A stretch of DNA of 64,000 nucleotides. Origin: an uncultured Spirochaetales bacterium (GTDB lineage: Bacteria; Spirochaetota; Spirochaetia; Sphaerochaetales; Sphaerochaetaceae). A program made the translations under genes and the position numbers. The notes below the pieces were generated by a model. It did not search any database, was not told the origin of the DNA, and worked only from the letters and a program-made list of their open reading frames with translations. The stretch is from positions 33,918 to 97,917 of the forward strand of contig CASEKE010000009.1 in NCBI GenBank assembly GCA_949288415.1, written 5' to 3'. Positions 9,237 through 17,737 of this stretch are shown one piece after another (position 1 is the stretch's first letter; the number at the start of each line of letters is the position of its first letter).

Positions 9237-10216
9237 GCGCATTCATTGCATTGATAGTCGCGGCGGTGACGTTCGGCACCGTCCTGATGTACGGTACGCT
9301 CGGGGAGATACTCACGGAGAAATCCGGAAACCTCAATCTCGGAGTCGAAGGAATAATGTATATGGGTGGAGCGTTCGGCCTTGCCGGAGCGTTCTATTAC
9401 GAGAAGGTCGCAGGAACTGCCGTCAACGGTCCGCTGGCAATAGCAATAGCAATACTCTGTGCGTTCCTTGCCGGAATGGTGGCATCCCTGATATACAGCT
9501 TCCTTACGATAACGTTGAGGACCAATCAGAACGTCACGGGCCTGGCACTGGCGATATTCGGTACCGGTATAGGACAGTTCGTAGGCGAATACATGCGAGT
9601 GAGCGAGAAGGGCTATGTGGCTCTCAGCAACCACCTCAAAGATGCTTTTTCGGCAACCATCTTCCCTTCGTTCCTTGTGAATATCCCATTCCTCGGCAAG
9701 ATTCTTTTCTCGCATACAGTGTTCTTCTATCTGGCCGTGGTCATTGCGGTGCTGATGCATCTGTTCCTGAACAAGACCAGATATGGTCTTTACCTCACCG
9801 CTGTCGGTGAATCGCCGTCCACCTCCGATGCAGCCGGCATCAACATAACAAAGTACAAGTATCTGGCTACTGTGATAGGTGGAGGAATTTCTGCAATCGG
9901 TGGAATGGTGTACATAATGACCACTGCCGGATGCGTATGGAACCACGAAGGACTTTCCGGGGTAGGCTGGCTTGCCGTAGCTCTGGTCATCTTCTGCATA
10001 TGGCGCCCCCTGAATGCGATCTGGGGTTCCATAGTCTTCGGTGCGATGATGATCATGTACCTCAGGGTTACCCTTCCGTTCATACCGACGGAGCTGTACA
10101 AGATCCTGCCTTATATCGTGACGGTCATAGTCCTGATAATAACCAGCATACGCAACAGCAGGGACAAACAGCCGCCGGCTTCGCTCGGACTCAACTATTT
10201 CAGGGAAGAACGCTGA
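9233..10216 (+). CDS. Nucleoside ABC transporter permease 2
   Basis: 327-residue permease paralogous in type to the previous gene and expected to form a heterodimer with it. Near the N-terminus TLGEILTEKSGNLNLGVEG is the hallmark of the second subunit of BMP/nucleoside importers; YLTAVGESPSTSDAAGIN is the coupling loop. About eight hydrophobic segments are visible. It starts inside the stop of permease 1 (ATGA at 9233) and is followed by an intrinsic terminator at 10233-10257, so the binding-protein gene downstream is a separate transcription unit. Confidence 0.92.
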   Translation: MSAFIALIVAAVTFGTVLMYGTLGEILTEKSGNLNLGVEGIMYMGGAFGLAGAFYYEKVAGTAVNGPLAIAIAILCAFLAGMVASLIYSFLTITLRTNQNVTGLALAIFGTGIGQFVGEYMRVSEKGYVALSNHLKDAFSATIFPSFLVNIPFLGKILFSHTVFFYLAVVIAVLMHLFLNKTRYGLYLTAVGESPSTSDAAGINITKYKYLATVIGGGISAIGGMVYIMTTAGCVWNHEGLSGVGWLAVALVIFCIWRPLNAIWGSIVFGAMMIMYLRVTLPFIPTELYKILPYIVTVIVLIITSIRNSRDKQPPASLGLNYFREER

Positions 10217-10232
10217 CAAATTTTTCATTCGC

Positions 10233-10257
10233 AAGGCAGGCTCGTCCTGCCTTTTTT
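10233..10257 (+). terminator. Intrinsic terminator after the nucleoside permease operon
   Basis: Stem AAGGCAGG (10233-10240) / CCTGCCTT (10246-10253), loop CTCGT, followed by Ts. It uncouples expression of the permeases from the more abundant binding protein. Confidence 0.9.
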
Positions 10258-10320
10258 CATTTCCTTTCCGGAATTGCGGACCATATGAGCGGAAAAAAAT
10301 ATCGTTGATTTGGCCCTTAT

Positions 10321-10335
10321 ATGATATAATATCAT
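10321..10335 (+). promoter_or_regulatory. -10 region and perfect dyad before the BMP-family binding protein
   Basis: ATGATATAATATCAT is a perfect 7-1-7 inverted repeat containing the -10 hexamer TATAAT (10325-10330). A repressor bound here would block transcription of the binding-protein gene at 10374. Which protein binds is unknown. A CCCG/CGGG hairpin (about 10341-10355) lies in the leader just before the AAAGGAG ribosome site. Confidence 0.55.
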
Positions 10336-10373
10336 CAAGGCCCGGTTTCTTCGGGACCTGAAAGGAGTAACAC

Positions 10374-11606
10374 ATGAAGAAATTGCTTACTTTTGTTTTC
10401 GTAGCTTTCTGTGCCGTCACGGTCATTTTTGCCGGCGGTTCCAGCGAGACGGCTACGGCGGCAGCTCCTGCTGCGGATACAAACACTGTCAAGGTCGGAT
10501 TGCTCTGCATCGGCGATGAGAACGATCAGGGATACACCTACAACTTCATCCGCGGAAGAGACGAAGCCACAGAGCTCCTCAAGGCTGACGGAATCAACGT
10601 CGAATGGGTCACGAAGTACAACGTGAGGGAAGATTCCTCCTGCGTAGATGCCAACATCGAGGCTGCAGAGGAAGGTTGCCAGATAATCATCAACAACAGC
10701 TATGGTTTCGAGCCGTACATGCTCGAGGTCGTAGACGAGTATCCTGACATCGAGTTCATCAGCTGCACCAACTGTGCATCCGTGTTCGACGGCAGGGACA
10801 ACACCCATAACGCTTTTGCGGATATCTATGAGGGCAGATACGTTGCCGGCGTCGTTGCAGGACTCAAGCTCCAGCAGATGATCGACGAAGGTACCATCAC
10901 TCCTGAGCAGGCGATAATCGGTTATGTAGGTGCATACTCGTTCGCAGAGGTCATCTCAGGTTTCACGTCCTACTATCTTGGTGCCAAGTCAGTATGTCCG
11001 TCCGTCACGATGCTCGTATCGTTCGTAGGTTCCTGGTCCGATGCCACTGCCGAGTCCGACGCTGCTCTCGCACTTGCGGACAGAGGTTGCGTGATGATCA
11101 GCCAGCACTCCGACAACACGACCCCTGCGACCGCTGCGCAGTCCAAGGGCGTATTCCATACCGGATACAACAACGACATGACCGGAATCGCTCCTCAGGC
11201 TTCCCTCATCTCCACGAGAATCGACTGGGGTATCTACTTCTACGAGGCGATCAAGGCTTATGTCGAAGGTAACGAGATTCCGCAGGACTGGTGCAAGGGC
11301 ATGGCAGAAGGCGCTGTCGTCATGACAGAGCTCAACGAGGCTATCGCAGCTCCTGGAACCAAGGAGAAGATGGATGAGGTCATCGCAGCCATCTCGGACG
11401 GATCGATCGAAGTTTTCGATACCAGCACATTCACGGTCGGAGGAGAACCCCTTACTCATGCATTCGCTCTCGATCTCGACGGAGATTTCACGGCAGAGAC
11501 GGAGGAAGCGGTATACGATGGTGCTTTCCACGAATCCGAATTCCAGTCCGCACCGTACTTCACGGCTCAGATCGATGGAATCACATGGCTCAATTCCGCA
11601 TATTGA
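10374..11606 (+). CDS. BMP-family nucleoside-binding lipoprotein-like protein
   Basis: 410-residue periplasmic binding protein of the Bmp/PnrA (TmpC) family, which binds purine nucleosides in spirochaetes. A signal peptide (MKKLLTFVFVAFCAV...IFAGGSSE) lacks a lipobox cysteine next to the cleavage site. KVGLLCIGDENDQGYTYNF near residue 40 is the family's first strand, and EFISCTNCASVFDGRDNTHN is the conserved middle region. It follows the matching ATPase and permeases but is separated by a terminator and has its own promoter and AAAGGAG ribosome site. The substrate is inferred as a nucleoside from the family. Confidence 0.92.
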   Translation: MKKLLTFVFVAFCAVTVIFAGGSSETATAAAPAADTNTVKVGLLCIGDENDQGYTYNFIRGRDEATELLKADGINVEWVTKYNVREDSSCVDANIEAAEEGCQIIINNSYGFEPYMLEVVDEYPDIEFISCTNCASVFDGRDNTHNAFADIYEGRYVAGVVAGLKLQQMIDEGTITPEQAIIGYVGAYSFAEVISGFTSYYLGAKSVCPSVTMLVSFVGSWSDATAESDAALALADRGCVMISQHSDNTTPATAAQSKGVFHTGYNNDMTGIAPQASLISTRIDWGIYFYEAIKAYVEGNEIPQDWCKGMAEGAVVMTELNEAIAAPGTKEKMDEVIAAISDGSIEVFDTSTFTVGGEPLTHAFALDLDGDFTAETEEAVYDGAFHESEFQSAPYFTAQIDGITWLNSAY

Positions 11607-11627
11607 TCGGAACATGCCTGAACGACG

Positions 11628-11659
11628 ACAAGACCGGATTGCTCCGGTCTTGTTTTTTT
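11628..11659 (+). terminator. Intrinsic terminator after the BMP-family gene
   Basis: An 11-bp stem ACAAGACCGGA (11628-11638) / TCCGGTCTTGT (11643-11653) with a 4-nt loop, followed by seven Ts. Confidence 0.93.
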
Positions 11660-11664
11660 ACATG

Positions 11665-11967
11665 TCAGTGCTTTCTGAGGGAGTCGAATACCTTTTCCAT
11701 TTCGTCGATGTAGGAAAAAAGCGCGATTCTGCCTTTCTCTGTGATTCGGACTCTAGTCTGCGGACGTCGTCCGCCCGTCTGCCTGCTTGTTTCGACGAAT
11801 CCTTCCTCCGTGAGTCGTCTGAGCTGTATCGAGAGATTGCCTGCGGTGAAAGAGAATCGTTTCTTCAATTCGCTGAACGTCTCGGTCCTGTCCTCCGACT
11901 CGGCCAGGCTTACCAGTATCATGAGCCGTGCACGTTCATGTATGACCTTGAACTGGTTGTCTTCCAT
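11665..11967 (-). CDS. Winged-helix transcriptional regulator (HTH_34-like)
   Basis: 100-residue stand-alone winged-helix protein. FSFTAGNLSIQLRRLTEEGF (near residues 38-57) is the recognition helix region, followed by the wing SRQTGGRRPQTRVRITEKGR and a short C-terminal dimer helix. This matches the small MarR/ArsR-like family (PF13601). It is the last gene of the minus-strand export operon, with its ATG overlapping the preceding stop by one base (TGATG), so it probably controls that operon, possibly through the dyad at 17628-17642. Start chosen by that coupling; the open frame extends upstream only inside the neighbouring gene. Confidence 0.85.
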   Translation of the reverse strand: MEDNQFKVIHERARLMILVSLAESEDRTETFSELKKRFSFTAGNLSIQLRRLTEEGFVETSRQTGGRRPQTRVRITEKGRIALFSYIDEMEKVFDSLRKH

Positions 11968-12605
11968 CAGCTCTTTCCTTCCCAGAGGATCGACAGTCCC
12001 AGAAAGAGAAGCAGCAGGCCAAGTCCTACGGCAATCCACAGTTCCATCGATCCCGTATAGAACAGCGCGGACGCCACTGCTGTCAGCATCGCCAGAATTC
12101 CCGAGAATCTGTAGGAGTACGATTTGAGCGTCATGCCGTAATGCAGCAGCATGGCTCCGGTCCCGGAAAAAAGGAGCGGGTAGGCAAGCCATGGCTGTCC
12201 GGACCTCCAAGATACCAGAAGCGAGATTGCCGCCGTGCATCCTGCAAGGATATATCCTGCATCGATCAGCTCCTTTATGAACGGCATGCGTAGAAACTGC
12301 TGATAGCCGATCTTTTCGCCGTTTCTGCCGGCCTTGGCGCTGAAGATGTCAAGTTTCCTCTTTCCGCAGAACAGACAGTCCAAGACTATTGCAACGGCGA
12401 GAATCGTTCCCGCGTGGCTCTTGTCCTTGAATAGACTGTATAGTGCCAGCGCAATGCAGAAGAACATGGCTTGGACTATGCATAGACGACCGAATGACGG
12501 TGAAAGGAATATTCGTCTGAGCTTCGGCCTGCCGCTCTCGAGCACGTTCCTCATCTCCCTTATGTCTTCGATCGCCTGCGTTATTTCGTTCTCGTCGTAA
12601 AGCAC
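11967..12605 (-). CDS. Membrane protein of the export operon, unknown function
   Basis: 212-residue protein with about six predicted membrane helices and a charged N-terminal 30 residues (ENEITQAIEDIREMRNVLES). I do not recognise a family beyond similarity to membrane partners often encoded with small wHTH regulators. It starts with GTG at 12605, 8 nt after GGAGG, and lies 12 nt after the outer-membrane protein gene. It is coupled to the regulator by a one-base overlap, so it may be a sensor or accessory partner for that regulator. Function is unknown. Confidence 0.7.
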   Translation of the reverse strand: MLYDENEITQAIEDIREMRNVLESGRPKLRRIFLSPSFGRLCIVQAMFFCIALALYSLFKDKSHAGTILAVAIVLDCLFCGKRKLDIFSAKAGRNGEKIGYQQFLRMPFIKELIDAGYILAGCTAAISLLVSWRSGQPWLAYPLLFSGTGAMLLHYGMTLKSYSYRFSGILAMLTAVASALFYTGSMELWIAVGLGLLLLFLGLSILWEGKS

Positions 12606-12617
12606 TTTCGTCCTCCG

Positions 12618-13664
12618 TCAGAATCTTGCCTGCATGCCGAGACTCGCAGTCAGTGCCGCCTCTTCGTAGTCAGAGTAGGATACCGAGCACTTGATGTCCA
12701 CGCCGTCGACCATCAGGAACGATGCCGAAGCACCCAGTGCGTAGCCGAATCCGGCAGAACCGAATTCCAGCGGAGCGAAGAGGCTGACCGAAGTGCGGCT
12801 TCCGATCCCGACCGTGTATGCCGGAAGTAGATGGTATTTCCCCGCTTCGAAATCTAGCAGCGAGCACAGAAACACGTTCATGGGGTAGGAGTTTCCCTCT
12901 TCTGCCTCGACGCTGAAGCTCTTTGAGATGTTTATCAGCGCTTTTGCGTCGTCTGGGGCAGAGAATGTGGATTCCACTCCCAGCACGACGTCTAGAAACA
13001 GATTCATGTCGATCAGTGCCGATGCCTTGTGGACATTGGAGAAATCGTAGCTGTAGGAGACTCTGGCTTCCTTGAAGAATCTGTCGTCGAAAGAGGCCGA
13101 CAGCATGGCTGCGAGTTTTTCTTTTCCTGTATCCGTATCGAACGGTGGAACGAATGCTATGTCGGCTTTCACGATGTCTCCGAAGCTCTGTGAGGCGGAG
13201 ACGATCCATGTGGAACGACCTTTGTCCTTTCCTATCTCCTCGTTCGAGAAGTCGTCAAGGAACAGCGTGTCCCCGATGCGATAGTACGATCCCATGCCCC
13301 ATGAAACAGGAATGCGTCCTGCGGTCAGACTCATCATGCCGTCGTTGAAAGACGGGAATCGGAACTTCACGTATGCCTTTTCAAGGTTGAAGCCCTTTTT
13401 CAGCGTGTGCGAAAGCAATTCTTCCGCCTTTTCGTCGGTGGAACGGAAGAACATGTAGGTTCCTTCCGCTTCTGCCTTCAGATCTTCCGACGAGAAGAGT
13501 ACGGAGAACCGCGGTTCGGCGACATATGCCGATACCCATCCTCCGAGACTGTCGGCGTTCATGAAGACGGCATCCAGATCGACCCCGCCCTTGAACGAAA
13601 CAGATGCGATCAGTGATATCGGCAACAGTATCATCGTCAGTGCTGCAGCAACCTTCTTTACCAT
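12618..13664 (-). CDS. Predicted outer-membrane beta-barrel protein
   Basis: 348-residue exported protein: signal peptide MVKKVAAALTMILLPISLIA followed by alternating amphipathic strands and an aromatic C-terminal residue (GMQARF), the usual mark of a BamA-inserted barrel. No enzyme motif is visible. The start at 13664 is preceded by AAGGAGG and overlaps the upstream gene by 7 bp; the open frame upstream of it is shadow of that gene. In context it may be the outer-membrane partner of the FtsX/MacB-type exporter, receiving the substrate carried by the LolA-like protein. This is inferred from operon structure only. Confidence 0.75.
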   Translation of the reverse strand: MVKKVAAALTMILLPISLIASVSFKGGVDLDAVFMNADSLGGWVSAYVAEPRFSVLFSSEDLKAEAEGTYMFFRSTDEKAEELLSHTLKKGFNLEKAYVKFRFPSFNDGMMSLTAGRIPVSWGMGSYYRIGDTLFLDDFSNEEIGKDKGRSTWIVSASQSFGDIVKADIAFVPPFDTDTGKEKLAAMLSASFDDRFFKEARVSYSYDFSNVHKASALIDMNLFLDVVLGVESTFSAPDDAKALINISKSFSVEAEEGNSYPMNVFLCSLLDFEAGKYHLLPAYTVGIGSRTSVSLFAPLEFGSAGFGYALGASASFLMVDGVDIKCSVSYSDYEEAALTASLGMQARF

Positions 13665-14392
13665 GACAGTTCCTCCTTGCTGAATAGTCCATCGTCTATT
13701 TCTCCGTCGAAATCGAACTCGAGTATCGTAACGGTACTGTAGTTGTCTTTCTTGACGGAGTTCTCCACCTTCATGTACGTAGGATATATTATACCATCGG
13801 TCTCGACGTACCTGTCGTAGAAAATCTCTTTGAGAAGCTTTCCGCTCCTGGAGAAGAGCCTTGATCGCAGCGGTACAAAGCGTTCGCAGTCCACGAGGAC
13901 TTCCTGTTTCTGATAGGTCTCCGAGAGGGATTTCGCATTGAAAAGAATTCTGTAGCAACTGATTCCGTTGTAGTCTTCCGTTCCTTCGAGGCTGTAGTCG
14001 TATCTTTCGTCGAATTCGTCGTTTCCCGTGAGGTCCTCGTACGAGAAGTCCGAACCCAGAAAAGACTCTTTGAGTCCGGAACTCGACAGCCTTATCGTCT
14101 CGTCCGCATCGGGGTAGTAGATGTAGATGTCGTCACTGAGCCGGAGTATCTTCTGCCCTCTGTCAGGTCCGTCCGTGACTATCAGAAGCGTATCCCCGTC
14201 CGCGTTCCGATACGTGTCGAATTCGGACCTCAGCGTACCGAACCTGTCCGTGTTTTCCAGATACGCATGCAGGTATGCGTCCTCTACGTCCATGGCCTTT
14301 TCCATGCGGTCCACTATTTCCTTCGCATCCATTGCCGACAGGATTCCCGCCGTAAATACCAGCATCGAAAGGACCGAAAACATCCTCTTCAT
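13658..14392 (-). CDS. LolA-like outer-membrane lipoprotein-sorting protein
   Basis: 244-residue periplasmic protein: signal peptide of ~22 residues (FTAGILSAMDA), then a LolA/LppX-like fold rich in beta strands. The pattern DAKEIVDRMEKAMDVEDAYL followed by a short strand repeat and GISCYRILFNAK is seen in the outer membrane lipoprotein-sorting family (PF17131). It would carry a lipidated substrate across the periplasm from the FtsX permeases. ATG 14392 lies 7 nt after GGAGGAGG and two bases after the stop of the permease; an in-frame TTG at 14398 overlaps that stop and is less likely. Confidence 0.82.
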   Translation of the reverse strand: MKRMFSVLSMLVFTAGILSAMDAKEIVDRMEKAMDVEDAYLHAYLENTDRFGTLRSEFDTYRNADGDTLLIVTDGPDRGQKILRLSDDIYIYYPDADETIRLSSSGLKESFLGSDFSYEDLTGNDEFDERYDYSLEGTEDYNGISCYRILFNAKSLSETYQKQEVLVDCERFVPLRSRLFSRSGKLLKEIFYDRYVETDGIIYPTYMKVENSVKKDNYSTVTILEFDFDGEIDDGLFSKEELSW

Positions 14393-14394
14393 CG

Positions 14395-15621
14395 TCAATC
14401 CTCCTCCCTGAGGGCGTTAGCAACCTCAATTTTTCTTATCCTGTACGTGGCCAGGAACGCGGCAAGGACTGCGACTGCAAGACCTGTCGCGGTTATCGCG
14501 GCCAGCATGGGAAGCCCGATTTCCGGATAAAGCATGTTGGAGAAGTTCCATCCCTGTACGGCTTCTCCTCCCAATGCGTTCAGGTCCAGTCCTACGCTGT
14601 CGATCAGGGCCAGCGTAGCTGCGCCGGCAACTCCTGCCGCAAGGGTTCCGAACAGCGATATGATCGCCGCTTCGATTACGAATTGGATTATCACGGTGCT
14701 TCTTCGGAAACCGAATGCTATCATCGTGCCGATTTCCTTCTTCCTTTCCAGTACGCACATCATTGTAGTATTGAAGATCAGTGTCGAGGATATCAGGAAG
14801 AACAGCAGTTCTACTATGGCGTAGGTTGTGTCGAAGAGGGGAATGAAAGAGTATGCCATCGAGCTGTCCTTCCAGTAGTCTATCCGGAGATTCTCGGCAT
14901 CCAGAGCTTCTTTGATTGCCGAAAGGTATTTTTCCTCGTCCTCGTTGCCGTCGCAGGTAACGAGTATTTCCAGTGCTCCTTTTTCCATTCTGCATAGTCT
15001 GGATAGGACATCGAGAGGCACGATTACCGTATCTGCATTCAAATCTGCGCTCGAGAAGGCTATTTCGCCCGTTATGTCGAACGTCGCCGCGTTTGTCGAC
15101 GAGGTCGTCGTCCGGACCATGAGAGTAATTCTGTCCCCGACCGAGAGTCCGAGCCTGGATAGCAGGCGAGTCGTCGCTGCAATCTCCTTTTTTCCGTTTT
15201 CAGGCAGTCTTCCGGCAATCAGCTTCGTCCCGCCGTCGCTCGTATATGCGGACTTCCCGATCTCTACGCCTACTGCAAAGGCGGTTTCGAGTTCTCCGTC
15301 CAGGTATGCATATACTCCTGTCTTTATCAATGCCTCCGCATGTATGGCTGGATCGAGATCTTCGATGGCTGCAATCTTTTCATCCACATTGTCGATGTTG
15401 AACTGCAGAGGCATGAGATCCTCGTTTTCGAGATATGTCCTGTCCGCGATTCTGAAATCCCCCGTTACGTACTTTTTCTCGTTCTCGATCATGTCGTCGA
15501 TCATGGTCTCGCAGATCGATACCAGCAGTATTATGATGTAGACGGCCAGAAATATCGAAAATGCAGTAAGAATGGTCCTTTTCCTGTTCCTGCCTATGTT
15601 TCTGAAAGCAAGCCCGATCAT
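14395..15621 (-). CDS. FtsX-type ABC transporter permease (second)
   Basis: 408-residue permease of the MacB/LolC-LolE class: one N-terminal helix (TILTAFSIFLAVYIIILLV), a large periplasmic domain of about 220 residues, then three C-terminal helices beginning LLFFLISSTLIFNTTMMCVL. The coupling stretch ERKKEIGTMIAFGFRRSTV is diagnostic of FtsX proteins. It starts 1 nt after the stop of the first permease and presumably forms a heterodimer with it. The family extracts lipoproteins or exports small molecules by mechanotransmission rather than through a channel. Confidence 0.9.
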   Translation of the reverse strand: MIGLAFRNIGRNRKRTILTAFSIFLAVYIIILLVSICETMIDDMIENEKKYVTGDFRIADRTYLENEDLMPLQFNIDNVDEKIAAIEDLDPAIHAEALIKTGVYAYLDGELETAFAVGVEIGKSAYTSDGGTKLIAGRLPENGKKEIAATTRLLSRLGLSVGDRITLMVRTTTSSTNAATFDITGEIAFSSADLNADTVIVPLDVLSRLCRMEKGALEILVTCDGNEDEEKYLSAIKEALDAENLRIDYWKDSSMAYSFIPLFDTTYAIVELLFFLISSTLIFNTTMMCVLERKKEIGTMIAFGFRRSTVIIQFVIEAAIISLFGTLAAGVAGAATLALIDSVGLDLNALGGEAVQGWNFSNMLYPEIGLPMLAAITATGLAVAVLAAFLATYRIRKIEVANALREED

Positions 15622-15622
15622 G

Positions 15623-16885
15623 CTAACCCCTCCTTAGGAGTTCCGCTATCTCCTCTTTTCCAGCTTTCCTGGATGGAATGTAGGCGAATAGCGCGGAAAG
15701 AAGTATGGCAATGAGAGGAATGCCGACGAAGCTTCCGGCATTCCAGGCGGAGTACATTGCCAGGCTGATCCTGTAGCCTATTTCGACTCCTTCGGGAATC
15801 AATGAGGAGAGGTCTATTCCGTAGTGGGAAATAGGGTAGTTGACCAGAGCTGCGATCGCGATGCCAACGGCAGAACCGATCACTCCGGATACCGTACCTT
15901 CCAGAACGAATAGCCTGCATACCGCTTTCCGCGAGAATCCCATGGCTCGCAGCATCGCATTCTCCTTTCCTCGTTCCATCACGGCCATCAGCATGGTGTT
16001 CGTTATTCCTGCCGACGCTATCAGAAACAGGAAGAAAAGCATTATGTACGAGGTTCCCTTTTTGCTGTTCATTATCGCAACTACATCCTCGTTGGATTCC
16101 TGCCATGACAGTATTTCCACTTCATCGTCCTGTCCTATCAGCCGTTCCACGTCCTTCTTTGTCCCGTCGTCCATGCCCGAATTCGTTCCTGTTGCGATGG
16201 CTATTTCCGTAACTGCTCCGTCAAGGACCAGGATCGGGTCCAGTACGTCGTATGAAATGAAAGCCATTTTTGAATTAACTGTCGGATTGCCCGTGGTTGC
16301 GATGCCCTTCACGACGATATCCCAGGTCTCCTGGAAGCCATGTCCGCTCTTGCAGCTTATTGTGACGATCGAACCTAAGGCGAGTCCTAGCCTGTCGGCA
16401 AGCGCCGATCCGACTACTATGCCGTCATCGTTTTCTTTCAGCCATGAGCCGTCCGTTACGGACGATGCAGTGCGGAATGTCGTACCGTCCGCTTCGGCGT
16501 CCGTGGCGACTAGGATGGCTGTCGTATACACATCGAGGCCGCTTTCCTCGTCGTAGTGTATGAACTCGGCTCCCGTCAGGTATCGCGGTACGTGACGGAT
16601 GCCTTCGTCTGCAAGGGCATCGGATATCCTTTCCTTCGTCTCCCTGTCGATCGTCAGGTCTGTCGGAAGTTCGTCCGCCTTATCGGAATATCCTTTCGCA
16701 TGTATAGTCAGATCGCCTGATTCGAAATCCAGCAGATTTCTCGTCGACTGCTCCGAGATTCCTGCAATCAAGGCATCCACCAGTATCGATACGGCAACGG
16801 ACAGAGCTATCGCCGATATCGTGACCGCCGAACGGATGCGGTATCTTTTTATGTTCTTCAACGCCATGAAGCAGAGCGTCAGCAT
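15623..16885 (-). CDS. FtsX-type ABC transporter permease (first)
   Basis: 420-residue permease with the same layout as its neighbour: N-terminal helix (RSAVTISAIALSVAVSILV), extended periplasmic domain, and three C-terminal helices with the coupling motif ERGKENAMLRAMGFSRKAV. The start at 16885 is preceded by AGGAGATG and overlaps the ATPase gene by 7 bp. The two permeases differ in sequence, so the transporter is probably a LolCE-like heterodimer rather than a MacB homodimer. Confidence 0.9.
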   Translation of the reverse strand: MLTLCFMALKNIKRYRIRSAVTISAIALSVAVSILVDALIAGISEQSTRNLLDFESGDLTIHAKGYSDKADELPTDLTIDRETKERISDALADEGIRHVPRYLTGAEFIHYDEESGLDVYTTAILVATDAEADGTTFRTASSVTDGSWLKENDDGIVVGSALADRLGLALGSIVTISCKSGHGFQETWDIVVKGIATTGNPTVNSKMAFISYDVLDPILVLDGAVTEIAIATGTNSGMDDGTKKDVERLIGQDDEVEILSWQESNEDVVAIMNSKKGTSYIMLFFLFLIASAGITNTMLMAVMERGKENAMLRAMGFSRKAVCRLFVLEGTVSGVIGSAVGIAIAALVNYPISHYGIDLSSLIPEGVEIGYRISLAMYSAWNAGSFVGIPLIAILLSALFAYIPSRKAGKEEIAELLRRG

Positions 16886-17574
16886 GTTTCATCTCCTACG
16901 ATTCTGCCGTCGCTGAGACTTATTATCCTCCTGACGCTGGAAAGGACCTGCTCGTCGTGGGACGAGTAGAGCACCGTCAGTCCGTATTTCTCGTTGAGCA
17001 TCCTCATCAGATCCAGTATCATGCGGCCGTTCCTGCTGTCGAGGTTCGCCGTAGGTTCGTCTGCCAGAATCAGTTTCGGTTTCCTGACGACCGCCCTTGC
17101 TATTGCGACCCTCTGCTGCTGACCACCGGAGAGTTCTCCCGGCTTTCTCCATTCGCATCCTTCGAGTCCTACATCCTTGAGGATTTCCATGCAGGCTCCA
17201 TGCATGTCGTGCATGCCGAGTTCACGGCGCTCCGACCTTCCGAACATCCTGAATGCCAGTTCCACGTTCTCATATGCCGTAAGGACGGGGATCAGATTGT
17301 AGTTCTGGAAAACGAAGCCGAGGTTGTGCTTCCTGAACGAGGTCTTTTCCTTCTCGTCCATCTCTTTCAGGCTTTTTCCGTCGAATACTATGTCTCCGTC
17401 GCTTATGCTGTCCAAGGTCCCTATGAGGTTGAGAAGAGTAGTCTTTCCCGATCCGGATGCTCCAGAAAGAGCTGTGATCTCTCCTTTGGAAATCTCCATG
17501 TCGATGCCGTCGAGCGCCGTGACCGTCTCCACGCCTGTCCTGTAGATTTTTTTGAGTTTGATCGTCCTTATCAT
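16879..17574 (-). CDS. MacB/LolD-type ABC transporter ATP-binding protein
   Basis: 231-residue ATPase: Walker A SGASGSGKTTLLN near residue 37, Q-loop FVFQNYNLIP, signature LSGGQQQRVAIARA, Walker B LILADEPTANLDS and H-loop SSHDEQ. The segment GTLDSISDGDI and the Q-loop sequence are typical of the LolD/MacB/FtsE class. It heads the minus-strand operon ATPase, two FtsX permeases, LolA-like carrier, barrel, membrane protein, regulator. ATG 17574 gives the standard family N-terminus (MIRTIKLKKIY); only a weak upstream purine-rich site is visible. Confidence 0.92.
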   Translation of the reverse strand: MIRTIKLKKIYRTGVETVTALDGIDMEISKGEITALSGASGSGKTTLLNLIGTLDSISDGDIVFDGKSLKEMDEKEKTSFRKHNLGFVFQNYNLIPVLTAYENVELAFRMFGRSERRELGMHDMHGACMEILKDVGLEGCEWRKPGELSGGQQQRVAIARAVVRKPKLILADEPTANLDSRNGRMILDLMRMLNEKYGLTVLYSSHDEQVLSSVRRIISLSDGRIVGDETC

Positions 17575-17627
17575 TTTCCCGTTTCCCCCTGCGACGATGG
17601 CCGGATGGACCTTCGACCGCAATTTAA

Positions 17628-17642
17628 GTTTATGGCATAAAC
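17628..17642. promoter_or_regulatory. Perfect dyad upstream of the export operon
   Basis: GTTTATGGCATAAAC is a perfect 7-1-7 inverted repeat located 54 bp before the ATPase start (minus) and 60 bp before the -10 of the divergent MATE gene. It is a candidate operator for the wHTH regulator encoded at the end of the operon; no binding evidence exists. Confidence 0.45.
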
Positions 17643-17678
17643 CTAACTTCTGTCAAATCGGGATGTTTTGCCATGCGA

Positions 17679-17725
17679 TTGTATTCATTTCCCACGCTTG
17701 GTATAATCGCAGTCGTCCAGGGAGG
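17679..17725 (+). promoter_or_regulatory. Promoter and ribosome site of the first MATE gene
   Basis: TTGTAT (17679-17684), 17-bp spacer, TATAAT (17702-17707), then AGGGAGG (17719-17725) placed 12 nt before ATG 17738. The same TTGTAT -35 recurs before the MscS gene. Confidence 0.7.
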
Positions 17726-17737
17726 TTGCTGTCCGAG

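Noticed and set aside
9188..10510. Open frame of 440 codons on the minus strand
   Set aside because: Antisense to a well-supported permease and the start of the BMP gene, no domain signature.
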